In this document: in pieces, positions 43,538 to 53,305 of the stretch
How the letters are laid out: every line of letters begins with the position of its first letter
How positions within the stretch are numbered: the first letter of the stretch is position 1
DNA from: Lysobacter capsici
GTDB lineage: Bacteria > Pseudomonadota > Gammaproteobacteria > Xanthomonadales > Xanthomonadaceae
Assembly: GCF_018732085.1 (NCBI RefSeq)
Contig: NZ_CP076103.1
Span: 1,860,001 to 1,924,000, forward strand
Length of the DNA: 64,000 nucleotides
Direction: 5' to 3'
Notes under the pieces: generated by a model
What the model saw: the letters and a program-made list of their open reading frames with translations, nothing else
The model's database searches: none
Told to the model about the DNA's origin: nothing
Program-made: the position numbers and the translations under genes

Positions 43538-44740
43538 TCAGTGCCCGGCGGCGGTCGGTGCGGCGCGCCGCAACGCCGCGGTTTCCCAACCTGCGACGAT
43601 CACGAACACCAGCGTCGTCGCCGCGCCGAGCGTCAACGCCGACAGGTGCAGCGGCGCGCTGGCGAACCACAGCGCCGCCAGCAAGGCCAGCCCGGCGCAG
43701 TGCGAAATCGGCGGGAAACGGCGGGTGTTGGTCACCCATTTGAACAAGGCGCAGCCCAGCAGGTACAGCGCCGGGCCGCCGACGATCGCGGCGATGCCGG
43801 CGGTGTCGGCGTGATCGGGATGGACCAGCACCAGTTCGTCGGCGACCGCGCACACGATGATGCCGCCGACGATCAGCAGATGCAGATAGGTATAGGCCAG
43901 TCGCGCCAGGCGCGCGCGACGGGTGGCGTCTTCGTCGTGGGCGATGCGGTGCTCGCCGCGCGCCGCGCCGCTGTCGAAGTAGATCCACCACATCGCCACG
44001 CTGCCGAGGAAGGCGATGCAGAACGCGGCGACGGTGGTCGGGTTCCAGTCGAGCTTGGCGAAGGTCGCGCCGGTGATCAGGATCGATTCGCCCAGCGCGA
44101 TGATGATGAACAAGCCGCAGCGTTCCGACAGATGGCCGCCTTCCACGTCCCAGTCCGACAGGGTCGAGCGGCCCAGCCCGGGCACGCGGAAGAATGCGAT
44201 CGGCCCGAGGTATTCGATCGCCACCGCGATCAGCCACCAGCCCACGCGCGCGTCGGGCTCGGCCAGCCCGCCGGCGATCCAGAAGCCGCCCGATACCAGC
44301 AGCCACAAGGTGATGCGGATGAAGTTACGGAAATTGCCGGGGCTGCGCCCGCCGCGCAGCGCCCACAGCATGAACGCGCTGCGCCCGACCTGCATGCTGG
44401 CGAATACCGCCGCATAGATCAGCCCGCGTTCGCCGAAGGCGTCGGGCAGCGACGACGACAGCAGCAGGCCGCCGAGCATCAGCCCGAAGATCATGAGCCG
44501 CACCGGCACTTTCTCCGGGTCCAGCCAGTTGGTGACCCACGAGGTGTAGATCCATAGCCACCACACGCCCAGGAACAGCAGGCCGGTGCGCAGCGCGCCG
44601 ACCGGGTCGAGGTGTTCGAGCAGGGTGTGCGACAGCTGGGTTACCGCGAACACGAACACCAGGTCGAAGAACAGTTCGGCGTAGCCGACCTTGGCCTGGC
44701 CTTCGCGGCTGCGCAGCAGGGTGGGGCGGGGGTCGGTCAT
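43538..44740 (-). CDS. Low temperature requirement A (LtrA) family membrane protein
   Basis: A 400-residue protein with about ten to eleven membrane helices. Family signatures are YAELFFDLVFVFAVTQLSH near the N-terminus, HLSERCGLFIIIALGESIL in the middle, and a helix-rich C-terminal half. The molecular role of LtrA is unknown; the name comes from a Listeria growth phenotype. It is followed by and co-oriented with a small membrane protein gene upstream. ATG 44740 was chosen because it starts the conserved frame (MTDPRPTLLRSREGQAKVGY). Confidence 0.87.
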   Translation of the reverse strand: MTDPRPTLLRSREGQAKVGYAELFFDLVFVFAVTQLSHTLLEHLDPVGALRTGLLFLGVWWLWIYTSWVTNWLDPEKVPVRLMIFGLMLGGLLLSSSLPDAFGERGLIYAAVFASMQVGRSAFMLWALRGGRSPGNFRNFIRITLWLLVSGGFWIAGGLAEPDARVGWWLIAVAIEYLGPIAFFRVPGLGRSTLSDWDVEGGHLSERCGLFIIIALGESILITGATFAKLDWNPTTVAAFCIAFLGSVAMWWIYFDSGAARGEHRIAHDEDATRRARLARLAYTYLHLLIVGGIIVCAVADELVLVHPDHADTAGIAAIVGGPALYLLGCALFKWVTNTRRFPPISHCAGLALLAALWFASAPLHLSALTLGAATTLVFVIVAGWETAALRRAAPTAAGH

Positions 44741-44754
44741 GGCGCGGCCTTGGG

Positions 44755-45039
44755 TCAGGGCGTGGATCGGGTTCGCGACAGTATCCATCCCAGCGCGAGC
44801 GCGAACGCGGCTGGCACGGCGAAGATAAGCAGGAAGATCGGCAGTTCCTCGGCCACGCTGTAGCCGGCGTGGATCACGCCGACCGCCATGTTGATGCCCG
44901 CGCCGATCAGCCACAGCGGCAGGAAGATCCTGATCGCGCTGCGCAGCGGCGCCGTGCCGGGGCCGACCAGCACGCGCGCGGCCAGCAGGCACAGCGCGAG
45001 CAGGGCGAAACCGCCGAGTATCACCAGTATGGTGTGCAT
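44755..45039 (-). CDS. Small three-helix membrane protein
   Basis: 94 residues with three hydrophobic segments (HTILVILGGFALLALCLLAA, IFLPLWLIGAGINMAVGVIH, PIFLLIFAVPAAFALALGWI). Function unknown. GGGGG lies 5 bases before ATG 45039. Its stop is only 14 bases before the LtrA start, so the two are probably one operon. Confidence 0.75.
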   Translation of the reverse strand: MHTILVILGGFALLALCLLAARVLVGPGTAPLRSAIRIFLPLWLIGAGINMAVGVIHAGYSVAEELPIFLLIFAVPAAFALALGWILSRTRSTP

Positions 45040-45202
45040 GCCGACCCCCCGTGTCGATGGCGTTTGCGTCGTTGTCACGTTACCGCGGTGGGCGGCGCAT
45101 CGTGCGCCGCCCACCATTCACCGCGCTCATGGTTGGCGGCGGCGCGTGCATGCGGCGTGCAGGCACGCGCCGTCGGACGGTATCGCCTCGGCGGGTGTTG
45201 CC

Positions 45203-45976
45203 TCAACGGGTGGTGTAGCCGCCGTTGGCGAAGATGGTCTGGCCGGTGATCCACCAGCCGTCGCTGACCAGGAACTTGATCAGCGGCGCGATATCGGCGA
45301 TCTCGGTCAACCCGCTCTTGGTGCGGCTGCTCAGCGCCGCGGCGGTGGCGTGGTAGGCAGCCGATTCCTTCGACTCGGCCGGATAGAAGAACGGCGTGTC
45401 CATCGGCCCCGGGCCGACCGCGTTGACCGAGATGCCGCGTTCGCCGAACTCCTTGGACGCGGCGCGGGTGAAGTGCTCGATCGGCGCCTTGCTGCCGGGG
45501 TAGACCGCATAGAACGGCGTGTACGCGGCGAGCAGCGAGCTGACGATGGTGCAGATGTTGCCGTCGTCGGCGAGTTGCTTGCCGGCCTCCTGGATGAAGA
45601 AGAACGCGGCCTTGGAATTGACCGCGAACATGCGGTCGTACTCGTCCTCGGTCACCTCCACCAGCGGCTTCTTGATCACCATGCCGGTGGTGTTGATGGC
45701 GATGTCGAGCTTGCCGAAGCGCGCCTTGGCCGCGTCGAACAGGGCGGCGACCTCGCCGGGCCGGGTCAGGTCGCCCTGGTGGGCGAAGGCGTCGGCGCCG
45801 GCCGCGCGCACCGCGGCGACGGTCTCTTCAGCTGCGGCGCGGGTGGCATCGCTGTTGTAGTGCACGGCGATGGCGCCGGCGCCGGCGGCGGCGAGTTCGC
45901 GCGAAATCAGGCCGCCGAGGTTCTTGGCGCCGCCGCCGATGACGACGGCCTTGCCGGTGAGGGAACGGTTGGGCAT
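45203..45976 (-). CDS. Short-chain dehydrogenase/reductase
   Basis: A 257-residue NAD(P)-dependent SDR. The cofactor loop is VVIGGGAKNLGGLI, the catalytic region has the Ser in IVSSLLAAYTPFYAVYPGSK with the Tyr-x-x-x-Lys pair (YPGSK), and the C-terminal signature is GPGPMDTPFFYP. Substrate unknown. GGAG precedes ATG 45976 by 8 bases. It lies divergently from an AraC-type regulator that probably controls it. Confidence 0.91.
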   Translation of the reverse strand: MPNRSLTGKAVVIGGGAKNLGGLISRELAAAGAGAIAVHYNSDATRAAAEETVAAVRAAGADAFAHQGDLTRPGEVAALFDAAKARFGKLDIAINTTGMVIKKPLVEVTEDEYDRMFAVNSKAAFFFIQEAGKQLADDGNICTIVSSLLAAYTPFYAVYPGSKAPIEHFTRAASKEFGERGISVNAVGPGPMDTPFFYPAESKESAAYHATAAALSSRTKSGLTEIADIAPLIKFLVSDGWWITGQTIFANGGYTTR

Positions 45977-46086
45977 GGGGCTTGCTCCGGGAAAGTGGGG
46001 AAGTGAGGGCGCCGGCCGCATGCCGCGTTGACGCGCATGTGACCGAAGTCGTGTTTACATCGGCCTGGGTCCCCGGTGCTTTCACG

Positions 46087-46992
46087 ATGTCCGACGCGCT
46101 GTCAGTTTCTCCGCCGCCGGCGATCCCGGTCGTCTCCGGCCACGGCCGGGGCCCACGCGAGTTGATGCGCCGCGAGCTGACCCTGGGCGACGGCGTGCAG
46201 TTCGCCTTCGCCGCCGAAAGCATCGCCCAGCCGACCCAGTGGAGCGTGCATCACGACCGCCACACCCTGATCGTGCATCTCGACGGCCCGATGCGCCGGC
46301 TGGAAACCCGCATCGAGGGCGTCGGCCGCCTGCGCGCGCCGCCGGCGGCCGGCGATCTGTGGCTGATTCCGGCCGGTCGGCGTTACCAGGGCGAGGCGCA
46401 GGGCGGCGAGATCGCCTACGCCGAACTGACCATCGACCCGGCCCGCTACCCCGGCCTGCGCGACAGCCCGGCCGGCGGCACCGACCTGGCCGCGCGCATG
46501 AAACACCACGACCCGCTGGTGCATGCGCTGGCCGTGCGGCTCGCCGGGCTGAGCGGCGAGTCCGACGACCTGGCGGCGATGCTGTGCGACGCGTTGAGCC
46601 AGAGCCTGTGCCTGCACCTGTTGCGCGAACACGGCGCCGGCGCCGCACCGCCGCGCGAGCCGTCGTCGCCGTTGAGTGCGCCGCAGCGGCGCCGGGTCGA
46701 GGACTACATCGCCTCGCATCTGGACCAGCCCATCCGCCTGGCCGCATTGTCGGCGTTGACCGGCCTGAGCACCCATCGCCTGCTGATCGCGTTTCGCGCC
46801 AGCTTCGGCGCGACGCCGATCCAGTACGTGCTCGCGCAGCGCTTGCAACGCGTGTGCATGCGCCTGCGCCGCGGCGACGACGACATCACCACCATCGCGA
46901 TCGGCAGCGGTTTTTCCAGCCACAGTCATCTGTCGGCGGTGTTCAAGCGGCGCTACGGCATCACCCCGAGCGAATACCGCCAGCGCGGCTGA
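46087..46992 (+). CDS. AraC family transcriptional regulator
   Basis: About 301 residues from ATG 46087 (the frame is open upstream but non-conserved). The C-terminal ~100 residues form two helix-turn-helix motifs: RLAALSALTGLSTHRLLIAF and TTIAIGSGFSSHSHLSAVFK, ending with RYGITPSEYRQ, the family signature. The N-terminal part (WSVHHDRHTLIVHLDGP, DLWLIPAGRRY) is a cupin-like sensing domain. It likely regulates the divergent SDR gene and perhaps itself. Confidence 0.9.
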   Translation: MSDALSVSPPPAIPVVSGHGRGPRELMRRELTLGDGVQFAFAAESIAQPTQWSVHHDRHTLIVHLDGPMRRLETRIEGVGRLRAPPAAGDLWLIPAGRRYQGEAQGGEIAYAELTIDPARYPGLRDSPAGGTDLAARMKHHDPLVHALAVRLAGLSGESDDLAAMLCDALSQSLCLHLLREHGAGAAPPREPSSPLSAPQRRRVEDYIASHLDQPIRLAALSALTGLSTHRLLIAFRASFGATPIQYVLAQRLQRVCMRLRRGDDDITTIAIGSGFSSHSHLSAVFKRRYGITPSEYRQRG

Positions 46993-47307
46993 GCGCACAC
47001 GCGCACGCCGGTTCGCCTGCGCCGCGGCGTGCGTCGCGAACGCAATTCGGCCGCCGATCCCTACCCATGCACCGCGATCCCTGTCGTCGGTCATGCCGAC
47101 CATTCGGCCATGGTGCAAGCGCGGCCCGGCTCCAGCATGATCGCATCCACGATCGCGTTCGCCGCACGCCCGACCCGGCCCTGCCATCGGTCATGCCCAC
47201 CAAACGCCCATGGCCGGGTCACGTTTTCTGGCTAGGATCGTCTCAATCTGCACGGACCGCGCGAGCGCCATCGCCGCGGCCGAGTCCTTTTCCCTGGAGC
47301 CCGCCGC
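46993..47307. other. Gap before the ABC operon
   Basis: No gene or clear promoter was seen. Short related segments CGTCGGTCATGCCGACCA (about 47082) and CCATCGGTCATGCCCACCA (about 47181) look like a diverged duplication. Confidence 0.4.
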
Positions 47308-48204
47308 ATGCTGACCATTCGCGACCTCACCAAGACCTATGCCAACGGCGTGCGCGCGCTCGACGGCATTTCGCTGGACATTCCGCGCGGCATGTTCGGT
47401 TTGCTCGGCCCCAACGGCGCCGGCAAGTCGTCGCTGATGCGGACCCTGGCGACCTTGCAGGAGGCCGACGCCGGCAGCGCGATCCTCGACAACGGCGACG
47501 GTCCGGCCATCGACGTGCTGCGCGACAAGGACGCGGTGCGCCGGCAACTGGGCTACCTGCCGCAGGATTTCGGCGTGTACCCGAAGGTCAGCGCGCTCGA
47601 CCTGCTCGAACACTTCGCCGTGCTCAAGGGCCTGACCCATCGCAAGCAGCGCCGCGAAGTGGTCGACGGCCTGCTGCACCAGGTCAACCTGTGGAACGTG
47701 CGCAAGCAGAAACTCGGCGGCTTCTCCGGCGGCATGCGCCAGCGCTTCGGCATCGCCCAGGCCCTGCTCGGCGATCCGCGCCTGGTGATCGTCGACGAAC
47801 CCACCGCCGGCCTCGATCCGGAGGAGCGCAACCGCTTCCTCAACCTGCTGGCCGAGATCGGCGAAAACGTCGCGGTGATCCTGTCGACCCACATCGTCGA
47901 GGACGTCACCGACCTGTGCCCGAGCATGGCCATCGTCAACAAGGGCAAGGTGCTGCTCAGCGGCGAGCCGAACGCGGCGATCGCCGCGCTCAGCGACCAG
48001 GTCTGGCGCAAGCAGGTCAGCAAGACCACCTTGTCGAGCTACGAAACCCGCTTCACGGTGCTGTCGACGCGACTGGTCGGCGGCCAGCCGGTGATCCACG
48101 TGTTCAGTCCGGACTCGCCCGAGGAGGGCTTCGAACGCGTCGCGCCCGATCTGGAAGACGTGTACTTCCAGCGCCTGCGCCAGCACGCGCGCGTCGCGGC
48201 CTGA
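47308..48204 (+). CDS. ABC transporter ATP-binding protein
   Basis: A 298-residue nucleotide-binding subunit. Walker A is GPNGAGKS (34-41), the Q-loop is GYLPQDFGVYP, the signature LGGFSGGMRQR, Walker B LVIVDEPTAGLDP, and the switch His is in ILSTHIVED. The C-terminal ~90 residues are a family-specific extension. The stop lies 13 bases before the giant permease/peptidase gene, so the two form the transporter unit. Cargo is unknown. Confidence 0.93.
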   Translation: MLTIRDLTKTYANGVRALDGISLDIPRGMFGLLGPNGAGKSSLMRTLATLQEADAGSAILDNGDGPAIDVLRDKDAVRRQLGYLPQDFGVYPKVSALDLLEHFAVLKGLTHRKQRREVVDGLLHQVNLWNVRKQKLGGFSGGMRQRFGIAQALLGDPRLVIVDEPTAGLDPEERNRFLNLLAEIGENVAVILSTHIVEDVTDLCPSMAIVNKGKVLLSGEPNAAIAALSDQVWRKQVSKTTLSSYETRFTVLSTRLVGGQPVIHVFSPDSPEEGFERVAPDLEDVYFQRLRQHARVAA

Positions 48205-48217
48205 GCGGAGCATCCCG

Positions 48218-51200
48218 ATGATCCTTGAATTCTTCCGCTTCGAGCTGCGCCAGCAGCTGCGCTCGCCGTTGCTGTGGCTGTTCGCGCTGCTGTTCGGCCT
48301 GATGGCCTTCGGCGCCGCCTCCAGCGACGCGATCCAGATCGGCGGCGGCGTCGGCAACATCAACCGCAACGCGCCGACCACCATCGCCACCTTCTACGGC
48401 ATGTTCAGCCTGCTCGGCCTGCTGGTGATCGCGGTGTTCGTGTCCGGCGCCTTGTTGCGCGATTTCGAGCTGGGCACCGCCGACCTGTTCTTCTCCAGCC
48501 CGATGCGCAAGCGCGACTTCCTCATCGGTCGCTTCGCCGGCGCGCTGGCCGCGAGCCTGCTGGTGTTCGTGATGATCACCGTCGGCCTGCTGATCGCGCC
48601 GTACATGCCCTGGGTCGATCCCGAGCGGGTCGGCGCGTTCTCGCTGCAGCCGTACCTGTGGAGTTTCGCGGTGTTCGTGCTGCCCAACCTGATCTTCATC
48701 GGCGCCTTGCTGGCGCTGCTGGCGGTCACCGGGCGCAGCCTGCTGATCGTGTACCTGGGCGTGATCGGCTTCTTCGTGTTGCGCGGCGTGGCCAACAGCC
48801 TGCTCGCCGATCTCGACAACGAGTGGCTGGCGACGATGATGGACCCGTTCGGCCTGACCGCGTTCCGGCGCACGGTGCGTTACTGGTCCGCGCCCGAGCT
48901 CAACACCCGCCTGCCGGCGATCGCCGGTTATCTGCTGGTCAATCGCGCGCTGTGGATGGGCGTCGGCGTGGCGATGATCGCCGCTGCGTTCGCCCTGTTC
49001 AAACCGCAGCGCACCGGCACCGGCAAGGCCTGGTTCCGGCGCAAGCGCAAGGCGGTGGCGATCGACGCGCAAGCCGCGGGCAAGCCGGCGCCGAAGGTGC
49101 AGCCGACCTTCTCGGCCGCCACCGTGCGCACCCAGTTCCTGCATGCGCTGCGCTTCGATACCGTCGGCGTGCTCAAGAGCGTGCCGTTCCTGATCATGCT
49201 CGCCTTCGCCGTGACCAGCTTCCTGGCCAGCGCCGGCTCGGTCCAGAGCATCTTCGGCACCAAGACCTATCCGACCACCTCGCTGATGCTCACCGCGCTG
49301 CAAGGCAGCTACAGCTTCATGCTGATCTTCGTGGTGATGTTCTACGCCGGCGAACTGGTGTTCAAGGAACGCGGGGTCAAGCTGGCCGAAGTCGGCGATG
49401 CGATGCCGGTGCCCAATTGGCTGCCGCTGCTGAGCAAGTTCATCGCCCTGATCGCGGTGGTGCTGGTGTTCCAGGCGATCGGCGGCGTGGCCTCGATGGT
49501 CATGCAGTTGTTCAAGGGCTACAGCGCGCTGGAGCCGCTGCTGTACGCCAAGCAACTGCTGCTCGATTCGATCCCGTTCGTGCTGATGGGTGGGCTGGCG
49601 CTGGTGTTGCAGGTGTTGACCAACAACAAGTTCATCGGCTACGGCCTGTTGATCGTGGTGGTGATCCTGCAGGCCACGCTCGGCCTGATGCACTTCGAAC
49701 ACAATCTCTACAACTACGCCAACGCACCGGGCGCGCCGTATTCGGACATGAACAGTTACGGCCAGTTCCTCGGCGCGCGGCTGTGGTTCCAGACCTATTG
49801 GAGCCTGCTGCTGCTCGCGCTGATGCTGCTCGCCGCGGCGTTCTGGGTGCGCGGCGTGGCGCCGAGCCTGCGCGAGCGAATCAAGCTGGCGCGCGCGCGC
49901 CTGCGCGGTGGCCGCGGCATCGCCCTGGCGTTCGCGGTGCTGGCCTGGATCGCGGCCGGCGGCTGGATCTTCTGGAACACCAACGTGCTCAACCGCTACG
50001 TGCCGTCGGACGTGGCGATGGACGAGCAGGCGCGTTACGAAAAGGACTACCGCAAGTACCACAACCTGCCGCAGCCGCGCATCGTCGCGGTCGACAACGA
50101 AGTCGACCTGCGTCCGGAAACCCTCAGCGTGCGCACCCGCGGCCACTACGAGATCGTCAATCAGCACGCCGCGCCGATCGCCGAGTTCCATATCGCGGTC
50201 GATCCCGACGCGACGATCGAGAAGCTCGAGTTCGGCGGCGCCAAGCTCATCCACGACGATGCGCGCGTGGGCTATCGCATCTACCGCCTCGACCGGCCGA
50301 TGCAGCCGGGCGAGCACCGCCAGTTGAATTTCGCCCAGTCCTACGCCCAGCGCGGTTTCTCCAACGAGCCGAGCAACACCCAGATCGTCGCGAACGGCAG
50401 CTTCTTCAACTCGTCGGTGTTCCCGAGCTTCGGCTACAACGAAGGCCGCCAGCTCAGCGATCGCAACGAACGCCGCAAGCGCGGCCTGGGCGAAGCGCCG
50501 CGCATGCCCAAGCTCGAGGACCAGGCCGCGCGCGCGAACCACTACATCGCCTCCGATGCCGACTGGATCGACTTCAAGACCACCGTATGCACCGCGCCGG
50601 ATCAGATCGCGCTGTCGCCGGGCTATCTCAAGCGCGAGTTCCGTCGCGACGGCCGCCGTTGCTTCGACTATGCGATGGACCGGCCGATGCTGCCGTTCTA
50701 CTCGTACCTGTCGGCGCGCTGGGACGTGCGCCGCGCCGAGCACGCCGGCATACCGATCGAGGTGTACTACGATCCCAAGCACGCCTACAACGTCGATCGC
50801 ATGATCGACGGGGTCAAGAAGTCGTTGGACTACTACCAGGCCAACTTCACCCCGTATCAGCACCGGCAGGTGCGGATCCTCGAGTTCCCGGGCTATTCGC
50901 GTTTCGCCCAGAGCTTCGCCAACACCATCCCGTTCTCCGAATCGATCGGCTTCGTCGCCGACCTGCGCGATCCCGAAGCGGTCGACTACGTGTTCTACGT
51001 GACCGCGCACGAAGTCGCGCACCAGTGGTGGGCGCACCAGGTGATCGGCGCCAACGTGCAGGGTTCGACCATGCTGTCGGAATCGCTGTCGCAGTACTCG
51101 GCGCTGATGGTGATGGAGAAGGAATACGGCCGGGCCAAGATGCGCCGCTTCCTCAAGTACGAACTGGACCGTTACCTGTCCGAGCGCGGCGGCGAGCGTC

Positions 51201-51787
51201 TGGAGGAATTGCCGCTGTACCGGGTGGAGAACCAGCAGTACATCCATTACCGCAAGGGCTCGCTGGTGTTCTATCGCCTGCGCGAGGAACTGGGCGAGGC
51301 GACGGTCAATCGCGCGCTCAAGCGTTTCCTGGAAGACAAGGGCTACCAGAACCCGCCGTACACCACTTCGGCCGAATTGCTGGAGTATCTGCGCGCGGAG
51401 GCCAAGCCTGAGCAACAGCAACTGATCACCGATCTGTTCGAGAAGATCAGCTTCTACGACAACCGCGTGGTCGAGGCGAGTTCGAAGAAGCGTCCCGACG
51501 GCAAGTACGAAGTCAGCTTGAACCTGCACGCGGCCAAGCTGTACGCCGACGGCAAGGGCAAGGAAACCGCCGCGCCGCTGGACGACTGGATCGAGATCGG
51601 TGTGTTCGCGCGCGGGCCGTCGGGCAAGGAGGGCGACGAGAAGGTGTTGTCGCTGGAGCGTCGCCACGTTACCAAGAACGATCAGACGGTGACGGTGGTG
51701 GTCGATCAGGCGCCTTACGAGGTCGGATTCGATCCGTACAACAAGTTGATCGATCGGGTGCCGGCGGATAATCGCAAGAAGTTGTGA
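48218..51787 (+). CDS. ABC permease fused to M1-family aminopeptidase
   Basis: 1189 residues. Residues 1-~590 contain two ABC-2-type permease halves with about 12 membrane helices (for example GMFSLLGLLVIAVFVSGALL, MLIFVVMFYAGELVFKERGV). The C-terminal ~600 residues lie outside the membrane and carry an M1 peptidase motif HEVAHQWWAHQ (His931, Glu932, His935) with Glu955 after a 19-residue spacer, one longer than classic M1. The usual GAMEN substrate motif is replaced by a FANTIPFSESIGF segment. Proteins of this fusion type are paired with one ABC ATPase, present directly upstream. It may secrete and trim a peptide, or clear peptides at the periplasm. Confidence 0.9.
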   Translation: MILEFFRFELRQQLRSPLLWLFALLFGLMAFGAASSDAIQIGGGVGNINRNAPTTIATFYGMFSLLGLLVIAVFVSGALLRDFELGTADLFFSSPMRKRDFLIGRFAGALAASLLVFVMITVGLLIAPYMPWVDPERVGAFSLQPYLWSFAVFVLPNLIFIGALLALLAVTGRSLLIVYLGVIGFFVLRGVANSLLADLDNEWLATMMDPFGLTAFRRTVRYWSAPELNTRLPAIAGYLLVNRALWMGVGVAMIAAAFALFKPQRTGTGKAWFRRKRKAVAIDAQAAGKPAPKVQPTFSAATVRTQFLHALRFDTVGVLKSVPFLIMLAFAVTSFLASAGSVQSIFGTKTYPTTSLMLTALQGSYSFMLIFVVMFYAGELVFKERGVKLAEVGDAMPVPNWLPLLSKFIALIAVVLVFQAIGGVASMVMQLFKGYSALEPLLYAKQLLLDSIPFVLMGGLALVLQVLTNNKFIGYGLLIVVVILQATLGLMHFEHNLYNYANAPGAPYSDMNSYGQFLGARLWFQTYWSLLLLALMLLAAAFWVRGVAPSLRERIKLARARLRGGRGIALAFAVLAWIAAGGWIFWNTNVLNRYVPSDVAMDEQARYEKDYRKYHNLPQPRIVAVDNEVDLRPETLSVRTRGHYEIVNQHAAPIAEFHIAVDPDATIEKLEFGGAKLIHDDARVGYRIYRLDRPMQPGEHRQLNFAQSYAQRGFSNEPSNTQIVANGSFFNSSVFPSFGYNEGRQLSDRNERRKRGLGEAPRMPKLEDQAARANHYIASDADWIDFKTTVCTAPDQIALSPGYLKREFRRDGRRCFDYAMDRPMLPFYSYLSARWDVRRAEHAGIPIEVYYDPKHAYNVDRMIDGVKKSLDYYQANFTPYQHRQVRILEFPGYSRFAQSFANTIPFSESIGFVADLRDPEAVDYVFYVTAHEVAHQWWAHQVIGANVQGSTMLSESLSQYSALMVMEKEYGRAKMRRFLKYELDRYLSERGGERLEELPLYRVENQQYIHYRKGSLVFYRLREELGEATVNRALKRFLEDKGYQNPPYTTSAELLEYLRAEAKPEQQQLITDLFEKISFYDNRVVEASSKKRPDGKYEVSLNLHAAKLYADGKGKETAAPLDDWIEIGVFARGPSGKEGDEKVLSLERRHVTKNDQTVTVVVDQAPYEVGFDPYNKLIDRVPADNRKKL

Positions 51788-51840
51788 TTGGCGGGTTCCG
51801 GGAGGTTGAGATCGGACTCACTGCCAAGCGGCGAATTGCA

Positions 51841-51914
51841 TGCCCCCTTGGCAAAAGGGGGCGGACGCCCGGCGACAGCACGACGTAGTAAGCGATCCCC
51901 CGTGCGCGGGGGAT
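51841..51914 (+). terminator. Terminator region of the ABC operon
   Basis: Two hairpins follow the stop: GCCCCCTT-GGCA-AAAGGGGGC (51842-51862) and ATCCCCC-GTGCGC-GGGGGAT (51895-51914) with T-rich sequence after. The second is a likely transcription terminator. Confidence 0.6.
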
Positions 51915-52001
51915 TTGCTTTTGCGCTTTGTCCTTTTTTCTACGGTGGTGCGTCGCACGCCATCGAGGCAGGGTCGAAACCCGCGCAGTAGTTAGGTTTT
52001 C

Positions 52002-52030
52002 GCGGTCGCGGCTCGCGCCGCTCCTACAGG
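52002..52030. repeat. GGAGCGGCGC repeat, inverted copy
   Basis: GCGGTCGCGGCTCGCGCCGC continuing to CTCCTACAG, the family's inverted arm. A direct arm at 52638-52666 lies on the other side of the ~480-bp palindromic element. Confidence 0.8.
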
Positions 52031-52079
52031 TAGGCCATGTGGCTTTCGCCTGAAGTCGAACTTCATTCCCAGCGCTGCG

Positions 52080-52575
52080 AAGCAACCAACTCGCGACAAC
52101 AAAAGCACACCCGGAGGGCGACGCGCATGGATGCGCGTCGCGCGCCACCGGGACATGGATGTCCCGTGTGGCGCGTGCCCGCGAAAGCACCGCACTTGCG
52201 GGCACTTGATTCACAAAAAAGCGTTTTTCTTTGGTTACCTTTCTTTTGTCGCTTTAGACAAAAGAAAGTGACCCGCCGCTTTAGTGGCGGAAGCTTTTGA
52301 TCCTGCTTGCGGCTCTAAAGGCTTCAAAGTTTTGAAGCTCTAGAGCTTATGAAGCCAAAGGCAAGATCAACGCCTTTCGTCCGCAAGCGGCCGAGTTACT
52401 TTCTTTTGTCAAAAGCGACAAAAGAAAGGTAACCAAAGAAAAACGCTTTTTTGTGAATCAAAGGCCCGCGCGTGCGGAGCATACGCGGGCATGCGCCACA
52501 CGAGACATCCTGTCTCGGTGGCGCACGGCGCACATCCATGTGCGCCGCCCTCCGGGTGTGCTTTTGTTCTCGCGA
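52080..52575. repeat. Palindromic ~480-bp element, left copy
   Basis: Left arm starts near CACACCCGGAGGGCGACGCG, runs through CACTTGATTCACAAAAAAGC and TTTCTTTGGTTACCTTTCTT to about 52268; the right arm (about 52397-52570) is its inverted, slightly diverged copy ending CCGCCCTCCGGGTGTGCTTT. The A/T-rich centre differs on the two sides, so orientation can be told. The reverse complement of this element lies at 54955-55420. The 51788-53305 gap has no gene; all short open frames translate the repeat. Confidence 0.87.
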
Positions 52576-52637
52576 GGTCGTGATCTCGCAGCGCTGGATG
52601 AACTGCAGGACTTCAAGCGAAAGCCGGATGGCCTACC

Positions 52638-52760
52638 TGTAGGAGCGGCGCAAGCCGCGACCGCGCCATCACGGCAACGGCGCGCGTTCGTCGTGGTTGC
52701 GCTCCCGCGATCGCGGCTTGTGACCGAAGGAAATCCAGTAGGACGCCGCTCCTACAGGGG
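52638..52760. repeat. GGAGCGGCGC repeat with diverged partner
   Basis: TGTAGGAGCGGCGCAAGCCG at about 52639; a partial inverted partner (GGACGCCGCTCCTACAGGGG) at about 52741. The remainder up to the helicase gene shows no feature I can support. Confidence 0.65.
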
Positions 52761-53305
52761 CGACACAGGCAAACGCCAGTCGGGTAGGGGCCGAGCGCCC
52801 ACAACGAAAGCCAGTCGCGACGACATTGCGATGCAATTTCGGGTGTCGATTGACTCGATAAGCAACCGAAACAAGCAATATCCGCCGCGCAAAAACACCC
52901 GATACCGCAATCCCTGTTCAGCCAAACGTCCCCAACCAACGACCGCCAGGCCCAACCCGCAACCCCCATGACCGCCCGCTAACGCCTCCACCCAGGCAAA
53001 ACTGGCGGTTTGGTCCGGTTTCGCGTACAGTTCGCGCCGTTCAGCGCACGGCTGCCTCCCCGCAAGGGTACGTTTCCCAGGTTGCCTGTCGCCCCGCACC
53101 GAGTTCTCGGATTCGCCGGCGCGACTTTTTATCCCGCACGTCTTTCGTAGCGCAGACACGGCCCGGAGCTTCCGGCGTCGTCAAATTTAGATACTCGCAG
53201 CGCGGTTCAAGGGAACGCTGGGGTCATCACGCGATCGCTCTCGTTCGCGCGTCCGTTCCGTCGGATGCGCGGCGTTTGCGCACCGCGAACCACTGGAGTT
53301 CCAAC

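Noticed and set aside
48104..51667. 1187-residue open frame antisense to the ABC-M1 fusion
   Set aside because: His/Arg/Gln/Gly-rich, no domains, and fully explained as the codon-shadow of a very GC-rich real gene.
52037..52971. Small proteins encoded in the repeat region before the helicase gene
   Set aside because: The frames translate the dispersed palindromic element, recur in its other copy, and have no conserved features.
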